Origin: Sulfobacillus thermosulfidooxidans DSM 9293
GTDB taxonomy: Bacteria; Bacillota; Sulfobacillia; Sulfobacillales; Sulfobacillaceae
Reading direction: 5' to 3'
Length of the DNA: 64,000 nt
Assembly (NCBI RefSeq): GCF_900176145.1
Contig: NZ_FWWY01000001.1
Span: 2,431,595-2,495,594, forward strand
Each line of letters begins with the position of its first letter. Positions within the stretch are counted from its first letter, which is position 1. The translations under genes were made by a program, and so were the position numbers. Below the pieces are notes generated by a model. The model was given only the letters and a program-made list of their open reading frames with translations. It made no database searches and was not told the DNA's origin. Shown one piece after another: positions 37,705 through 47,579 of this stretch.

Positions 37705-38346
37705 TTATCCCTGAGGTCGTACTCCCCATAGCACCATGTCGACTTTTCGTGGAGTCCAAAATGTTGTTCTAAAGCGGTTATTGAGTGTTGCGGCCATATC
37801 GCGGAATGCTTCAATGACTAATGATGCATCAAGGATGTTTATGTCATTCGGTTTGATTGAGCCGACTTTCCTGGCCCAAGGAGCATTGGGCACGGATTTC
37901 AGATTTTCTACGACGAAGCGGTCTACCGTTCCAAAGTGAGTCGGGTAAAGTAATGACAGCAATCCCGAACCGGCCGATGGACCTATGCCGTGAATTTGCA
38001 TGACCACGCTCAAGGCATGTTTGATGTCGTGGACATCTAGGTGTACTAACTGCGCGAGAATATTTTCTAAAGACGCCAAAGCGTGATCATCCGTCACATA
38101 ACGAGCCAGGCGTTTGCGTTGTTGAACCAAAATGCGTCCGTCGGTATACTTCCATGGAAAATACTCGTCATACAGAAACTGATAGAATTGTTGCGTATCC
38201 ATAGAATTGAGAAAGCCCTCTGGTAAATTGTTTAATCGGCGCTCGACGGCAAGATTTTGTGGTTTCACGTGGGACCAGTATTGTTCTAAGGCACGTTTCC
38301 AGTCATCTTCCGTGGCGTGAAACCATAATTCGTCTAATGTGGGCAT
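37705..38346 (-). CDS. Helix-hairpin-helix protein, possible DNA-binding or glycosylase-like
   Basis: A 213-residue mostly helical protein. The segment IHGIGPSAGSGLLSLLYPTHFGTVDRFVVENL (about 118-150) has the helix-hairpin-helix form (hGhGxxxAxxLL) followed by an aspartate at the position used by HhH-GPD DNA glycosylases (TVDRF). This suggests DNA binding and perhaps base excision; the rest of the fold is not recognised. The ATG at 38346 has GAGGTGAAAG 8 bases upstream. It sits between two small uncharacterised minus-strand genes. Confidence 0.7.
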   Translation of the reverse strand: MPTLDELWFHATEDDWKRALEQYWSHVKPQNLAVERRLNNLPEGFLNSMDTQQFYQFLYDEYFPWKYTDGRILVQQRKRLARYVTDDHALASLENILAQLVHLDVHDIKHALSVVMQIHGIGPSAGSGLLSLLYPTHFGTVDRFVVENLKSVPNAPWARKVGSIKPNDINILDASLVIEAFRDMAATLNNRFRTTFWTPRKVDMVLWGVRPQG

Positions 38347-38384
38347 AAGTCTTTCACCTCATCAATAGAATGGGAACATTCTTT

Positions 38385-38753
38385 TTACAAGCGGTAAGAT
38401 CGTTCAAACAGGAGGGACAGTTCGATATCGAATATCTGCGTTGTCCACCGGTAATAACGAGCGATTTGGGCATCCCAATAGGAACGGGGAACCATGGTTC
38501 GCACTAACAGTCCGCGGCCGTGGCGTGCGCATATTGCTACCCAATTGGGGGTGCCCCACCCTTCGGTTTCCGAAAAAGCTCCTGTATAAGTGGCCTCTTT
38601 TTCGAATTGTCGAGGGTTAACGATTCCTCCACGGGTTGACCAGCGTTGTAAAGCATGGTGCGTCCAGTGCCATTTTCCCCGAAAATGTTTGGACTCGGGG
38701 CCGGGAGGAATAAACGGGCGAAAATCTTCCGCAACCAAACCGTCAAAGAGCAT
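38385..38753 (-). CDS. Hypothetical protein
   Basis: A 122-residue protein starting at ATG 38753 (MLFDGLVAEDF), set by AAGGGG 8 bases upstream; a GTG at 38762 overlaps that site. Aromatic- and histidine-rich in the middle (FRGKWHWTHHALQRWSTRGG). No family recognised. It is the promoter-proximal gene of the minus-strand group that ends near CRISPR array 2. Confidence 0.55.
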   Translation of the reverse strand: MLFDGLVAEDFRPFIPPGPESKHFRGKWHWTHHALQRWSTRGGIVNPRQFEKEATYTGAFSETEGWGTPNWVAICARHGRGLLVRTMVPRSYWDAQIARYYRWTTQIFDIELSLLFERSYRL

Positions 38754-39162
38754 GAAGTTCACCCCTTGTGGTAGAAATTTGTGAGTTCATGTGTGCGCCT
38801 TGTTGCTGACGATTGGTAAAACCAAACAATGCCTATATTCTGCGCCGTTGCTGTCTTACGTGTTCCGTTAGCATAGCCTTGGTGTGAGTTACGCTTTATA
38901 GACGTATAATATACTACCATACTACCAGTGTCAACTGCTTTATGCGAAGGTTTCTATGCATTCCAAGAGATTCTGAGAAGATGTGTAGAGGAAAGTCAGA
39001 AACACAAGTCGCTTAGCATCAGCGATAGATAGTCAGTGAAATTCGCTATCGAACTGTTTTGGCACGATATACCTAAATATAGAAGGTATTTCCATAATGC
39101 ATGGAGAAACAACATATGGCAAGATCCTTGCACTATACTCGATGAAACCTAGGAGAGATTTT
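38754..39162. other. Divergent intergenic region
   Basis: About 410 bases between the minus-strand group and the AAA ATPase gene. TATAAT at 38905-38910 is a good -10 for rightward transcription, but the -35 is poor. An 8-base tandem (ATACTACC twice) follows at about 38911. AGGAGAG at 39151-39157 is the ribosome site of the ATPase. Confidence 0.4.
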
Positions 39163-41022
39163 ATGCACCGCTTAACAAAACTGTACATAGAAAACTTCAA
39201 GGCTTTCGGATCAGGACAGCACATCCCCCTGGCCCCAATTACCCTCGTATACGGACCCAATAGTGAGGGAAAAAGTGCTTTGCTCGAAGCCTTATTACTG
39301 ATGGCCCAGTCATTGCACCATCCCCAGTCTTTACAGGTACTGATGGTGAATGGTTCTTTGGTTTCTCTCCGGCACTTCCATACTCTCATTCACCAACACA
39401 ATCTTTCCTTGCCGCTCAAACTAGGGGTTTTTCTGCAATTAGACAGTGAGAGCTCGAAAGACAGTTTGCAAAGTGTTTTGGCGCGTCATGACACTGAGGT
39501 CGGGATGGTGTGGGAATTCCAGTGGGATAACACCCATGAGGTGATTTTGCACCGGAAAACAGATATTTACGTGGGAGACGCGGTCAATCCATTATTACGA
39601 ATTCATGCACCGGATTCGCCGGAAAGGACCGTGCAGTCTTCGGGCGACCACCATACCGGGCGCATGCACGAATTCATTTTTCCACCGAAGGCGCATTTCG
39701 AGCCTGAAGTGCCCAAGGCATGGGCAGCCGAACAACACGGGACCATACCTTTAACAATGTTTCGTCTCTGGCAATCTCTGACGGAACGCGCGTTAAATAA
39801 ATGGAAACCGGTAGTGGAAGAACTTCAGAGATGGGTCAACCTCATTCATGCTAATCCAACGCTTGCCGCGAAAAATCTTCGGAATCTTGTCGAGCATTAC
39901 CAGGGCGACATTTATGAGCCATTTTTAGACGATCCGGTCGCGATCTTTGAGTTGGGAGATCCGGAGACAATCAAATCATTTGCGAAAGTTTTAAGGGATA
40001 GCATTGATATCTTATCGGATCCCGATCCGGTCCATCATCTCATGTGGTGGGGACAATATTTTTCATTGTACGAAGCCGGGGATCCGTGGGAGTTACGAAG
40101 GAAAAATCAATTCTTATGGTCTCCTGATTTCTCAGATCTCTGGTATCACTTCCGATCTGCGATAGGAACGAACTATGACAATCTGCCATGGGGTGGTGCT
40201 GTCTTACGAATTTTATTGAGTGATTGGGAATATCGCATGAAAATGCACAAATCCCAAAACGAGTCACAAAACGAGGGGCTTTGGAACGATGGTGAAGTTT
40301 TATTTGAGCTTATGAATCCGAAGGATTTGGTTGATACCTTAAATGGCGCGGTAGAAACGATAGCGTCTCACATTTCATTTATCGGTCCAATGCGGCAACG
40401 ATTTAGCTCAATCGTGACAAATGCCGAAGAGGATGCTGTGAGCGTAGGCTTGTCTGGTGAACAGACCATCGAGATATTACGGCGTCATCCGGACAAATTG
40501 GATGAACTCAATGAGGCCTTAATGCAAATGGGGATAAATTATACGCTGCGCATCGAGCCTGTCTTGGATAGTGACCTATCCATGTTATCGAAGGTCATTT
40601 TGCACGACAATATTCTTGATAGTGATGTGGCGATGGACCAGTTGGGATACGGGATTAGTCAGATTTTGCCGATTATCACAGAAATATTGGCAGTAGATCA
40701 AAAAATTGTTTTGGTCCAACAACCGGAACTGCACATTCACCCTAGGTTACAAGCTGAACTCGGATCCATTTTTGCGAAAGGCATAGCTCATAATCAATAT
40801 ATCATTGAAACGCATAGTGAAAATTTGTTGCTACGTCTGCGCCGTTTGATTCGCATAGGCCAATTGTCCCCCGAAAGCATTTCGGTGATCTATGTACAAA
40901 AGACCCCGGATGGAAGTCAATGTTCCGCAATTCGTTTGGATCAACAAGGAAATTTTCTGGATCCCTGGCCGTCAGGATTTTTCGAAGAAGGCTTCGATGA
41001 ATTGTTTGGTGGAAATTTGTGA
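39163..41022 (+). CDS. AAA/ABC-type ATPase with DUF3696-like C-terminus
   Basis: A 619-residue SMC/OLD-like ATPase. It starts LTKLYIENFKAFGSGQHI, has Walker A GPNSEGKSALLEA (residues about 32-44), then a long middle insert. A signature region (LGYGISQILPII), Walker B IVLVQQPELHIHPRLQAEL, an H-loop (IIETHSENLLLRLRR) and the DUF3696-like end WPSGFFEEGFDELF complete it. In Walker B the usual acidic pair reads QQPE, with the glutamate retained. ATG 39163 has AGGAGAG 5 bases upstream. Such ATPases often pair with a nuclease-like partner in phage defence; the next gene follows at once. Confidence 0.85.
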   Translation: MHRLTKLYIENFKAFGSGQHIPLAPITLVYGPNSEGKSALLEALLLMAQSLHHPQSLQVLMVNGSLVSLRHFHTLIHQHNLSLPLKLGVFLQLDSESSKDSLQSVLARHDTEVGMVWEFQWDNTHEVILHRKTDIYVGDAVNPLLRIHAPDSPERTVQSSGDHHTGRMHEFIFPPKAHFEPEVPKAWAAEQHGTIPLTMFRLWQSLTERALNKWKPVVEELQRWVNLIHANPTLAAKNLRNLVEHYQGDIYEPFLDDPVAIFELGDPETIKSFAKVLRDSIDILSDPDPVHHLMWWGQYFSLYEAGDPWELRRKNQFLWSPDFSDLWYHFRSAIGTNYDNLPWGGAVLRILLSDWEYRMKMHKSQNESQNEGLWNDGEVLFELMNPKDLVDTLNGAVETIASHISFIGPMRQRFSSIVTNAEEDAVSVGLSGEQTIEILRRHPDKLDELNEALMQMGINYTLRIEPVLDSDLSMLSKVILHDNILDSDVAMDQLGYGISQILPIITEILAVDQKIVLVQQPELHIHPRLQAELGSIFAKGIAHNQYIIETHSENLLLRLRRLIRIGQLSPESISVIYVQKTPDGSQCSAIRLDQQGNFLDPWPSGFFEEGFDELFGGNL

Positions 41023-41076
41023 GCCGTCATGGAGCCGGCGGTGATAGGCCTTTTGGGTAGTAGGGAGGGGATGATG

Positions 41077-42102
41077 ATGAAACTCATGGTGCTTTGCCCG
41101 AGTGTCTACGAAGAAGCTATTTCTGATTCCCGAATGCGTCTAGCCTTAATCCTTGTATATAAATTACTTCATGAAAATCCATGGTTAATCCTTAGGGATC
41201 CCGTTATCGATCAAGCGGTAACGGAACGGATCTCTCAGTGGCCGCAAACGGATCGTGAACTCATTAAGCGCCTGATGTGTCATTTGAGAAACAATGCTAA
41301 TGCGGATCATTGGGTAATTTTGTCGTCAGGGGAAGAGTGTTCGTCTGATCCCGTACTGCGAGCTCACGAGATGGCCCGTGACGAAGTGCAGTGGTTGATA
41401 GACAAAGGCTGGCATCATGAACAACAAGAGCTCCCTCCCCAAACAGATCATTACAAGTCACCCGAAGTAATAATTTTTGGCGGGCTTCAAATGAATGGGC
41501 CTACAAATTACCGCGTATTCCCACCGACAAAAAACTCCAACAAGATTTGGACACGCGATCAATTTGCCTCGGAAGTGTGGAGTCAAATTTTTAGGTGGAC
41601 AGAATCTCTTCACATTTATGATCGCAATCTCGTCACCTATTGGAATCAACAAGGATCTCGCTACCCTAATAATCTTGAGTGGATCATTCGCACATTTAAA
41701 GACTATCAAGCCCAAGGTCATGTGATGCTTCATCTTTATAGGGAAAAGACGTTTCCAAAATGTAAACACAACGAAGGTCAGGCTTCGTGTCAATGCGTCA
41801 AGGTTCGAGAGAATATCAAAGACATTGAGAGAAGATGCAAGAATTGGCAGGGTCAATATGGATTAGATATCCAATGGAAATATGACTTGCCCTATCAATT
41901 TCATGACCGCTATTTCTGGACTCAACAGGGATGGTGGCGATCGCACCGAGGCATTGATTTATCCAAGTTCAATCGTCGAACTCAAAATTGGGTTATGGAA
42001 AATGACGTCGAACTAGTCTGGCAAGACTATCGTCCGCCGCTATTGCTTCCCCCTTACGGTAGCTCTTTGTCACAAACGAGCAAGATAAGAATCCCTTTAT
42101 GA
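41077..42102 (+). CDS. Partner of the AAA ATPase; possible phospholipase-D/MIT-C-like protein
   Basis: A 341-residue protein. The start at ATG 41077 is chosen because AGGGAGGGG lies 6 bases upstream; ATG 41029 is also in frame. It has a helical N-terminal part, a basic Cys/His stretch (CKHNEGQASCQC) and a C-terminal LPYQFHDRYFWTQQ...RGIDLSKFN. The HDRYF segment resembles the HDR motif seen in PLD-like MIT-C domain proteins, but I cannot confirm the family. The gene is tightly linked to the ATPase (55-base gap or less). Together they look like a two-gene defence cassette by architecture and location only. Confidence 0.6.
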   Translation: MKLMVLCPSVYEEAISDSRMRLALILVYKLLHENPWLILRDPVIDQAVTERISQWPQTDRELIKRLMCHLRNNANADHWVILSSGEECSSDPVLRAHEMARDEVQWLIDKGWHHEQQELPPQTDHYKSPEVIIFGGLQMNGPTNYRVFPPTKNSNKIWTRDQFASEVWSQIFRWTESLHIYDRNLVTYWNQQGSRYPNNLEWIIRTFKDYQAQGHVMLHLYREKTFPKCKHNEGQASCQCVKVRENIKDIERRCKNWQGQYGLDIQWKYDLPYQFHDRYFWTQQGWWRSHRGIDLSKFNRRTQNWVMENDVELVWQDYRPPLLLPPYGSSLSQTSKIRIPL

Positions 42103-42121
42103 TAAGGTTTAATGAAAACAT

Positions 42122-42147
42122 AGACATCAGGAAAAATCCTGATGTCT
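42122..42147. terminator. Hairpin terminator between convergent genes
   Basis: Perfect 10-base-pair arms AGACATCAGG and CCTGATGTCT enclose loop AAAAAT. On the minus strand it is followed by ATGTTTTC, so it may serve the VOC gene as well as the ATPase cassette. Confidence 0.6.
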
Positions 42148-42180
42148 TGCTCAACTGGGAGAGTTTAGCCAGGAAAATGA

Positions 42181-42525
42181 TTAAACCTCGACAAATTGGA
42201 GGCATAGTCCACCGGGAGCAATCATCATGTCCCCATCAAATTCGTACCCTTTTGCCTCCAAATATTGCTTGGTTGCGCTCACGCTATCCACGGCGATGGC
42301 AATATGGTCGGGAATTAATGAGGCTGTTCGTTCGCCAATGCCTCCCTGGTTAGCTCCGATTGGAAAAACTGCGATGGTCACCCCGCCAGGAAGGGGAAAT
42401 AGAGCCCGTGTTGACGTGCCTTTCCGCTCAAGTCCTAATACATCGGTAAAGAACTGTGCGAGCGCCTCAGGTTCCGAAACGCGAACAGCAATATGATCTA
42501 CGCGGTGAATCTGTGGCTGATCCAT
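42181..42525 (-). CDS. VOC/glyoxalase-family protein
   Basis: A 114-residue single VOC module. It begins with HRVDHIAVRVSEPEALAQFF, has DHIAIAVDSV at the second half-repeat start and ends with LCLQFVEV; the two histidines after aspartate and the final glutamate are the typical metal ligands. The substrate is unknown: lactoylglutathione lyase, dioxygenase or resistance relatives share this pattern. The ATG at 42525 has AGGGGG about 8 bases upstream. It is convergent with the ATPase cassette and apparently monocistronic. Confidence 0.85.
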   Translation of the reverse strand: MDQPQIHRVDHIAVRVSEPEALAQFFTDVLGLERKGTSTRALFPLPGGVTIAVFPIGANQGGIGERTASLIPDHIAIAVDSVSATKQYLEAKGYEFDGDMMIAPGGLCLQFVEV

Positions 42526-42846
42526 TTATTATGCCCCCTATGAATTTTCTTTATCCTACAGCTCCATTATGACGTGCTCGGTTGGATTAGGATATGTCTT
42601 CAGGTGTTAAATGACTGGGGTCCCGAATTTGAGGGTGTCTTTATAAAAAGTGTTGTCGAAACAGAAGGAATTGGGTTATTTGGTGGAGAATACCAAAACA
42701 GAGCTGAGATTTGACTGATCTTACTTATTTAGACAGGAAAAACGACAATCGCCGAACTGTTTTGACAATAAACTGATCATAAATAGTTATAGAGTTCATA
42801 AATACGCATACCGAATGACTAAATCCATGGAAGGATAGGGTTATAT
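42526..42846. other. Intergenic region before the DUF2079 gene
   Basis: About 320 A+T-rich bases with no coding frame of note. TTGACA occurs at about 42763 with no well-spaced -10. It marks the start of a clearly more A+T-rich segment that runs to about 46.65 kb. Confidence 0.4.
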
Positions 42847-44715
42847 TTGGAATTGGCGAAGTGGAAAATAAATAAGGACATATCCCATAGTTCGATAAAA
42901 AACTTCTCATCTATTCTTCTTGTCTTTATTATCGTGTTGTTTGGTGCCTTTCAAGTATTCGTGTCGGTACACAAATACTTGAACCTAGAAGCGACCACAA
43001 TGGACTTGGGATACGCAGAACAAACACTGTGGGAAATTTCTCATGGAAATTGGTGGGCTTTTTCTTCTGTCTTTCAAACACCTGCTTTTGCTGTGGATGG
43101 TTCACTTTGGCTTTATCCATTGGCTTACGGTTTTCGCTATTTGGGAAGAACATACTTTTTATTTGTTGTGCAGGCACTCGGAACAGGAATAGCAGCGTGG
43201 GGGTTATATCGCATTGGCAATTTACGAGGATTATCAAGATGGCAGTCGATGTTTGTCAGTGTAACATTTTTACTTTATCCAGCGATTATCGGGGGTAGTC
43301 AATTTGATTTCCATCCAGATTTTATAGCGTTGCCCTTAATCATATGGGCCTATTATTATTATCGAGCCCATAACCCTAGTCTTTATTACATATTGCTATT
43401 GTCGGCAATTTTGGCAAAGAATGTAGTCTTAATTTCTATAGGAGGGTGGGGAATAGGTCTTATCTTATGGGAACACCGGGTAAAGGACGGTATTATCGCT
43501 ATTTTCCTTAGCATATTCACTTTAGTAATAGAATTTAAATGGCTTCTTCCTACGTATTTTCCTGGAGCTAACGAATCTCTCGTCTTAAGTCTGTATGGAT
43601 ATTTGGGTCATAATTTTTGGGGGATTATTACTGGTATCTTTCGACATTTCTCGGATGTCTTGAAACATCTGTCGCATGATGGCGTTTATGCCTTTTTAAT
43701 TTTTGGTCCGGTCTTGGCTTTTGTGTTTTTAGGCTCGGCCAGCGTAATGGCAATGCTATCGCTTTTTATTTTCAATGCAATTTCTTCTTTTGCTGCTCAA
43801 CAAGCTATCAATGATCAATATCAAGTAATTTTATCAGGTTGGGTATTCTTGGCATTAATTGAGGCGCTTTTACGATTTAAACCTCGTCGAAATCTAGTTA
43901 TTTTTGCTACTTTTGTATCTACAATGTTTCTAGAAGTAATGTTTATTTCGGTGGTTATTGTCCCTCTCATGACTATTCACAATAATTATGTAGCTCAAGT
44001 CAAACAAGCTCTTAGCCAAATCCCCATGAGTAATGTCATTTATACGCAAAATCACTTAGGGCTTTGGGCTTATCGGTATCCAGTTGTCGGAATCGCAACC
44101 GATCAGGCTCCTGGTCGTCTTGTAGACACGCTACCGACGTTGTGGGACGAGGCAAGTAAAAAAAAGAACGTTCCAACAGCTATCATTGCGCGAAGTCCAG
44201 TTCGTCCCTATTTAGCTAATGTTATATATCAAGCTATTCATAATGGATACCATATTACCTATCATCAAGATCATTTGTTTATTTTAAAAGGAATTCGGAG
44301 GTTTTCGGTCCCAAATCCCTCTCCTGATGCATGGGGATGGGAACCAATGAATGGCTCGTGGGCTGTTCCCTTGTGGACCCAAAATGTGACACAGGGTACC
44401 ATTAATTGGCGGAAGTATTATGTTGAGATACCTCGGGGAAAACCTGGATCAATCATAGAAAATCTTTTCTTTATAATGTATCCCGGATACTATCAAATAA
44501 CGCTAACCACTTTTTTCTCATCTGCATCGAAGGAATCCGTTGGGTGCTTCCAAGTCGGAAACCACAGGGAAATGCTCATATCCTCGGGATCATCGTCAGT
44601 TAAGTTTAGTGTTCGGCGTGTGGAAATTATGCCCCTTTCTATTCTCACTAATGGACGTTACGGATTTGATATAAGCAATATTTTTATTCATTATCACCCA
44701 TTGGCTGCCCATTGA
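42847..44715 (+). CDS. DUF2079-family polytopic membrane protein
   Basis: A 622-residue membrane protein with about ten spans over the first 370 residues and a 200-residue extracytoplasmic C-terminal part. The segment TTMDLGYAEQTLWEISHG followed by FSSVFQTPAFAVDGSLWLY, and GGSQFDFHPDFIALPLIIW, are DUF2079 signatures; the family is related to membrane glycosyltransferases of the GT-C type that use lipid-linked sugars. TTG at 42847 is the likely start. It leads a three-gene unit with an FAD oxidoreductase and GtrA. Base composition is clearly more A+T-rich than the surroundings, consistent with acquisition. Confidence 0.8.
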   Translation: MELAKWKINKDISHSSIKNFSSILLVFIIVLFGAFQVFVSVHKYLNLEATTMDLGYAEQTLWEISHGNWWAFSSVFQTPAFAVDGSLWLYPLAYGFRYLGRTYFLFVVQALGTGIAAWGLYRIGNLRGLSRWQSMFVSVTFLLYPAIIGGSQFDFHPDFIALPLIIWAYYYYRAHNPSLYYILLLSAILAKNVVLISIGGWGIGLILWEHRVKDGIIAIFLSIFTLVIEFKWLLPTYFPGANESLVLSLYGYLGHNFWGIITGIFRHFSDVLKHLSHDGVYAFLIFGPVLAFVFLGSASVMAMLSLFIFNAISSFAAQQAINDQYQVILSGWVFLALIEALLRFKPRRNLVIFATFVSTMFLEVMFISVVIVPLMTIHNNYVAQVKQALSQIPMSNVIYTQNHLGLWAYRYPVVGIATDQAPGRLVDTLPTLWDEASKKKNVPTAIIARSPVRPYLANVIYQAIHNGYHITYHQDHLFILKGIRRFSVPNPSPDAWGWEPMNGSWAVPLWTQNVTQGTINWRKYYVEIPRGKPGSIIENLFFIMYPGYYQITLTTFFSSASKESVGCFQVGNHREMLISSGSSSVKFSVRRVEIMPLSILTNGRYGFDISNIFIHYHPLAAH

Positions 44716-44766
44716 TGTATGGGAATGTGCGGTGAGCAACGAAAGGCAGACTAGGAGGTATAACTA

Positions 44767-46215
44767 ATGAAAGTTGTTGTTATAGGTGCTGGTCCAGCAG
44801 GTTTGACCGCTGCTTACGAATTGGCTCTTCACGGCATCAAGGTTGTTGTTTTTGAGCAAGATCCTGAGTATGTTGGAGGTATTTCGAGAACTGTCGAGTA
44901 TGCTAATTACCGGTTCGACATTGGAGGTCATCGCTTTTTTTCAAAGAGTCAAGAGATTAACAATTTCTGGGTAGAAATGTTAGGTGATGACCTATTGAAA
45001 CGACAACGAATCTCAAGAATTTATTACAATGGAAAATTTTATGATTATCCACTGAGAGCGAGCAACGCATTTCGCAACATGGGCCTATTAAATACTACTT
45101 TATGCGTCACTGACTATATGAAAGCTAGGTTGTCAATGCGAAAACAATTCTTGACATTTGAAGACTGGGTTATCTATCACTTTGGACGTCGATTATATGA
45201 GATGTTTTTTAAAACTTACACCGAAAAAGTATGGGGAATGAAGTGTAACGAAATTAGCGCAGACTGGGCAGCCCAACGTATTAAGGGGCTGAATCTATGG
45301 AACGCAATAAAAACTTCTGTATTTCCGAATTCGTTGAAGGATGACGAAGTAATAAAAACCTTGATTAACGAATTTTATTATCCCAAACTTGGTCCTGGTA
45401 TGTTGTGGGAAAAAGTGACAAAGGAGATTAAACAACTTGGGGCAGAAGTTTTTATGGGTTATAAGGTGACTCAGATATTCCATAAATCTGGATTAGCAAC
45501 AACTGTTGAAGCGAAAAATTTGGATAATCAAGTTGTGCGGTTAAAAGCCGATAAAGTGATATCCACAATGCCATTACAATCATTGGTGACAGCACTAAAT
45601 CCAGCTCCCGCATTTAAGGTAATTAAGGCTGCTGAAGCGTTAAGATACAGAGATTTTTTGACTGTGGCATTAATCATTGATTCACCAGATCTGTTTCCGG
45701 ACAATTGGATTTATATCCATGATCCGTCCGTCAAGGTGGGGAGAATTCAAAATTTTGGAAATTGGAGCCCGTATATGGTTCCAAATTCCCACACTTCGTG
45801 TCTAGGTTTAGAGTATTTTTGTTCAGAAGGTGACAGCTTATGGATGATGGACAACGAAAATTTGTTGCACTTTGCGGAACGAGAACTACGGAAATTGGGA
45901 TTATTGCAATCGGCAAAAGTGATTGATGGAACAGTTGTGCGCGTGCAAAAGGCTTATCCAGTCTACGACGACTTTTATGAGAATAATGTTCAAGTTATTG
46001 TCAGTGAATTAGCCCGTACGTGCACAAATCTTCAAGTCGCTGGGCGAAACGGCATGCATCGTTACAATAATCAGGATCATGCAATGATGACAGGGTTATT
46101 AGCTGCACGAAACATATTGGGAGCTAATTACGATTTGTGGGCGGTAAATGGAGACGCAATATATTTGGAAGAGACAGGAGAAGAACGATTAGTACCAAGG
46201 GAGATTAATATATGA
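44767..46215 (+). CDS. FAD-dependent oxidoreductase of the amine-oxidase/UDP-galactopyranose-mutase-like type
   Basis: A 482-residue protein with an N-terminal dinucleotide loop [17 protein letters not shown] (residues 3-19), [33 protein letters not shown] and a C-terminal [19 protein letters not shown], typical of the FAD oxidoreductases found in polysaccharide and glycolipid clusters. It may isomerise or oxidise an activated or lipid-linked sugar, but the exact reaction is not shown. AGGAGG precedes the ATG at 44767. Its stop overlaps the GtrA start (ATGA). Confidence 0.85.
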   Translation: MKVVVIGAGPAGLTAAYELALHGIKVVVFEQDPEYVGGISRTVEYANYRFDIGGHRFFSKSQEINNFWVEMLGDDLLKRQRISRIYYNGKFYDYPLRASNAFRNMGLLNTTLCVTDYMKARLSMRKQFLTFEDWVIYHFGRRLYEMFFKTYTEKVWGMKCNEISADWAAQRIKGLNLWNAIKTSVFPNSLKDDEVIKTLINEFYYPKLGPGMLWEKVTKEIKQLGAEVFMGYKVTQIFHKSGLATTVEAKNLDNQVVRLKADKVISTMPLQSLVTALNPAPAFKVIKAAEALRYRDFLTVALIIDSPDLFPDNWIYIHDPSVKVGRIQNFGNWSPYMVPNSHTSCLGLEYFCSEGDSLWMMDNENLLHFAERELRKLGLLQSAKVIDGTVVRVQKAYPVYDDFYENNVQVIVSELARTCTNLQVAGRNGMHRYNNQDHAMMTGLLAARNILGANYDLWAVNGDAIYLEETGEERLVPREINI

Positions 46216-46643
46216 GGCTCAGCTTAATGACTAAATATAGCATCCATGTTAATTCTCAGATTACGAAAAGATTATGGAAATACAGCGTTACCGGGGCAAT
46301 ATCAGCAGCATGTGCTTGGACAAGTAGTGTGCTGTTGTTTCATTTTCTGTCAATTAATTTTATTGTAAGTCAGGCTCTCGGATTTATTGTTGGAATAATC
46401 GTTAATTACCCCCTAAGTCGACAATGGACTTTTAGAAATCGATATCCTCGAATCGTTCGTCAATTTTGGATATTCGCTCTTATAGCGGGTATTGGTCTTG
46501 GAATAAATGAATTAAGTCTATACATATTCGTAGGAATGTGCCATTGGAGCGTTCCTTTAGGTATGTTGATTGGTCTCGGTGTTGCATTTATTTGGAACTT
46601 TTCATTGAACAATTTTATAACATTTGGGCTATTGAAGGATTAA
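46212..46643 (+). CDS. GtrA-family membrane protein
   Basis: A 143-residue four-span protein: [20 protein letters not shown] (about 24-43), [25 protein letters not shown] (about 50-76), a third span near 85-105 and [13 protein letters not shown] at the end. GtrA proteins are thought to help move lipid-linked sugars across the membrane. Its start overlaps the FAD oxidoreductase stop, so the three genes form a unit for envelope glycan or glycolipid modification. Confidence 0.88.
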   Translation: MRLSLMTKYSIHVNSQITKRLWKYSVTGAISAACAWTSSVLLFHFLSINFIVSQALGFIVGIIVNYPLSRQWTFRNRYPRIVRQFWIFALIAGIGLGINELSLYIFVGMCHWSVPLGMLIGLGVAFIWNFSLNNFITFGLLKD

Positions 46644-46798
46644 TGACTCTAGTGACATAGTGCAAATATCGTTAGCAATTGTGAATTCCTAATTAGCCGG
46701 GATATGCAATGTGAGCAGCTTGTCTAATGTATATTGTTGCGACAAGATTTTGAGGTTGTCACAATGTACCATTCAATTACCAATATGTAGGAAAAATG

Positions 46799-46828
46799 AA
46801 AGTACCGGAGAAATTGCTCCGGTACTTT
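46799..46828. terminator. Bidirectional terminator
   Basis: A perfect 12-base-pair stem (AAAGTACCGGAG / CTCCGGTACTTT, loop AAATTG) lies between the convergent GtrA and cysteine-hydrolase genes. TTTAT follows on the plus strand and TTTCATTTTTCC on the minus strand, so it can stop both. The 46644-46798 stretch before it shows no gene. Confidence 0.85.
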
Positions 46829-46847
46829 ATATGACGTCGTTGCACAT

Positions 46848-47579
46848 CTATCCAGCTTCTTGCTGTCTTGTACTCGTTGGAACAAGCTCTTTTAACGTTT
46901 CAATCACCGCCTCGGAATTACTCACTGCCCCAAAGATACCGCCTTGCATGCGCACCATGTTAATGGCAGCCATGTGATTATTAAGTTCAGTAGCTCCCGT
47001 ACAATCTTCCAATAGTACGCATTCGTATCCGCGGTCGTTCGCCTCACGCATTGTCGTGTGAACACAGACATCCGTCGTGATTCCGGTAATGATTAGATTC
47101 TTGATTCCCCGAAGTTTCAAAATCAAATCTAGATCTGTCGCAAAAAAGGCTCCCTTTCCCGGTTTATCGACAATCATTTCACCCGGCTCAGGATAAAGTT
47201 CGGGAATAATGTCCCATCCTGGTTCTCCGCGAACTAATATGCGTCCTAGGGGTCCTGGATCTCCAATACCGGCTGACATTTTTCTACTTCGCCATAATTT
47301 ATTAGCGGGCAAATCCGAGAGATCTGGTCGATGGCCTTCACGTGTGTGAATCACTGTAAACCCTGGTATTTTTCTGGCAACGGTAAGAACACGCCGGATC
47401 GGGTCAATGGCACGGGCGGTCAAACTGATATCGTAACCCATCATATCGATATATCCGCCCTTACCACAAAAGTCTCTTTGCATATCAATAATTAACAATG
47501 CTGTATTGGTAGGTTGCAAGGATGCATCAAATGGCCACGAATAAGGGTCTGAATACACTAACTGTGTTGGTTTGGTCAT
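46848..47579 (-). CDS. Biuret-hydrolase-like cysteine hydrolase (isochorismatase family)
   Basis: A 243-residue cysteine hydrolase. The Asp-Lys-Cys triad is visible: [17 protein letters not shown] (Asp), VDKPGKGAF (Lys) and [12 protein letters not shown] (Cys). The segments [32 protein letters not shown] and [17 protein letters not shown] are those I associate with the biuret amidohydrolase/ureidoacrylate hydrolase subgroup. It would cleave a carbamoyl or ureido amide and release ammonia. GAGGAGG precedes the ATG. It overlaps the upstream NCS1 permease (ATGA), so uptake and hydrolysis are coupled. Exact substrate: biuret or a ureido compound (inference). Confidence 0.88.
   Translation of the reverse strand: MTKPTQLVYSDPYSWPFDASLQPTNTALLIIDMQRDFCGKGGYIDMMGYDISLTARAIDPIRRVLTVARKIPGFTVIHTREGHRPDLSDLPANKLWRSRKMSAGIGDPGPLGRILVRGEPGWDIIPELYPEPGEMIVDKPGKGAFFATDLDLILKLRGIKNLIITGITTDVCVHTTMREANDRGYECVLLEDCTGATELNNHMAAINMVRMQGGIFGAVSNSEAVIETLKELVPTSTRQQEAG

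Noticed and set aside
42122-42147. Perfect hairpin considered as a transposon end or operator
   Set aside because: It lies between convergent stop codons with T-rich sequence on one side, so a terminator is the simpler reading.
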